16,868 nucleotides of DNA from Caryophanales bacterium UBA6769. GTDB taxonomy: Bacteria > Bacillota > Bacilli > Bacillales > UBA6769. Location: assembly GCA_002453275.1 (NCBI GenBank), contig DKGN01000148.1, positions 1 to 16,868 of the forward strand, read 5' to 3'. Below the pieces are notes generated by a model that had not been told where the DNA came from, made no database searches, and saw only the letters and a program-made list of their open reading frames with translations. The position numbers and the translations under genes were made by a program. Positions 15,880 to 16,868 of this stretch are shown one piece after another; the first letter of the stretch is position 1; every line of letters starts with the position of its first letter.

Positions 15880-16868
15880 TTTTGTAGCCGTCCCTTCCAT
15901 TTATCTAATCCCCATAATAGAACAGGTGTGACGATGAGTGTCCATGATGCACAGATCGCGAGCCACTCTCTCATATTAAGGGTCGTAAACGCATTCTCTG
16001 GAAGCAAGCCTACAAAGAAAACAAGCCCAGCGAGTGGAATAAGAAGCCGAGCCCCTTCTTGCAAACGTAACACACTAGAAAATAAAGACGCTGAGAGTAG
16101 CAAATAAATTGCAAAATGGATAGCTGAAACTACTGACCAAAACCCTAAAAATACGCCTTCTACATGCGAGACGACTCCACCGATTGTGATATACCTTGTC
16201 AATTGTTGATACGGAAAACTCATACGGTCAACCCCTGGATAATCAAAAACGAGTAATAATAAAATTAAAAATAATGAAACTTGAAAAATGGAAAAGGCAA
16301 CCCCTCCGATCGAGCCGTATCGGAAGTCTTTGGCACTACGTAAAAAAGGATAGAATGCAGCTAATAAAATTATTTCTGAAAACATGGAACTGTGCTTTAT
16401 GCTTTCCTTCATTATTTTCATAAGTCCAGGACCTGCAATCGGAAAGAGAAACCCCCAATTAATTTCTTCCCATGATAAAATAATGAGCAAAAGCATAAAT
16501 ATTTGAAGCGGCGTGAAAACAAGCCAGCTTACACGCCCAATCGCTTCAAATCCCCGATAAGCGATATAAAAACTGACTAATATAAAAATAAAGAAAATAA
16601 CTGCTATCGGAGTTTTGTGAAAAACTAACGTATTCACAATTTCGATATGGCCACGGAAGTTATTAATTGTTCCAGAAAAAAAAATAAGAAATAAAAATGA
16701 AACAATGATAGTTCCTACATAGTTACCCGTTAATTTAAAAATAAGGTCACTTAGCCCGAGGCGGTGTTTTGTTAGTAATGACAAAAGCAGCCACAAAGGA
16801 ACAATGAAAATAATGAGTGAAAAAATCGGCATCATCCATGCCGCATTGTTTGCTATTGAATAGAAAAG
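15876..16868 (-). CDS. GerAB-type spore germinant receptor permease (B subunit), N-terminus cut by window edge
   Basis: An integral membrane subunit of the GerA-type receptor, related to amino-acid/polyamine permeases and thought to form the ligand-binding channel part. The frame is open from base 16868 (first visible residues LFYSIANNAAWMMPIFSL) to the TGA at 15876, giving 330 residues. GerB proteins have about 360-370, so roughly 30 residues lie outside. An internal ATG at 16835 is not a plausible start because the upstream codons already read as the family. About nine hydrophobic segments are visible, and DYPGVDRMSFPYQQLTRYI near the middle is typical of the family. Its stop overlaps the gerC start. 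GerA should lie upstream beyond the window edge. Confidence 0.92.
   Translation of the reverse strand, partial: LFYSIANNAAWMMPIFSLIIFIVPLWLLLSLLTKHRLGLSDLIFKLTGNYVGTIIVSFLFLIFFSGTINNFRGHIEIVNTLVFHKTPIAVIFFIFILVSFYIAYRGFEAIGRVSWLVFTPLQIFMLLLIILSWEEINWGFLFPIAGPGLMKIMKESIKHSSMFSEIILLAAFYPFLRSAKDFRYGSIGGVAFSIFQVSLFLILLLLVFDYPGVDRMSFPYQQLTRYITIGGVVSHVEGVFLGFWSVVSAIHFAIYLLLSASLFSSVLRLQEGARLLIPLAGLVFFVGLLPENAFTTLNMREWLAICASWTLIVTPVLLWGLDKWKGRLQK

Overview
The window looks like the chromosome of an endospore-forming, low-GC Gram-positive bacterium of the Bacillaceae. The evidence is a GerA-type spore germinant receptor operon (GerB and GerC families), a FadF-type iron-sulfur oxidoreductase, a ComC-type prepilin peptidase, a YhgE/Pip protein, a PurU of Bacillus length, consistent AGGAGG-like ribosome binding sites, and use of GTG and TTG starts. 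I cannot name the species from sequence alone. I see no rRNA, tRNA, CRISPR array, prophage or intact insertion sequence.

Layout: (1) 1-2944 is an envelope module. A PadR repressor gene overlaps a HAAS/DUF1700 gene on the minus strand (the latter cut by the window edge), divergent from a large YhgE/Pip membrane protein. The divergent spacer carries a repeated TGTA-N3-TACA motif that is probably the PadR operator. (2) 2951-5052 holds purU (minus) with a good SigA-type promoter, divergent from a DUF1646 ion-transporter-like protein (plus). (3) 5053-5371 has two oppositely oriented terminators placed so that the converging transcripts overlap, plus a doubtful 34-residue ORF. (4) 5372-8544 holds fadF and comC, both minus. 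(5) 8781-13438 is a co-directional minus-strand block: aspartase, a DinB-like metal-binding protein, then the lipoprotein, ATPase and permease of a NitT/TauT-type ABC importer, ended by a strong terminator. (6) 13655-14439 is a stand-alone purC with its own terminator and an inverted repeat just upstream. (7) 14467-16868 is a germinant receptor operon (minus): GerB (N-terminus cut by the window), GerC, and a 54-codon two-helix membrane protein that matches the described D subunits of germinant receptors.

How the genes may work together: PadR probably controls its own operon and possibly yhgE. PurU releases formate from 10-formyl-THF and PurC acts in the de novo purine pathway, but the two are not adjacent and nothing seen links their regulation. 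Aspartase, DinB and the importer are spaced like a single transcription unit, although the importer's substrate cannot be read from sequence. The GerB-GerC-D proteins would sit in the inner spore membrane as a nutrient sensor, with the A subunit expected just beyond the right edge.

Most of the window is ordinary Bacillaceae core and accessory content. The items most worth a second look are the unannotated 54-residue receptor gene, the PadR operator array, the isolated purC, and the aspartase/DinB/ABC linkage.
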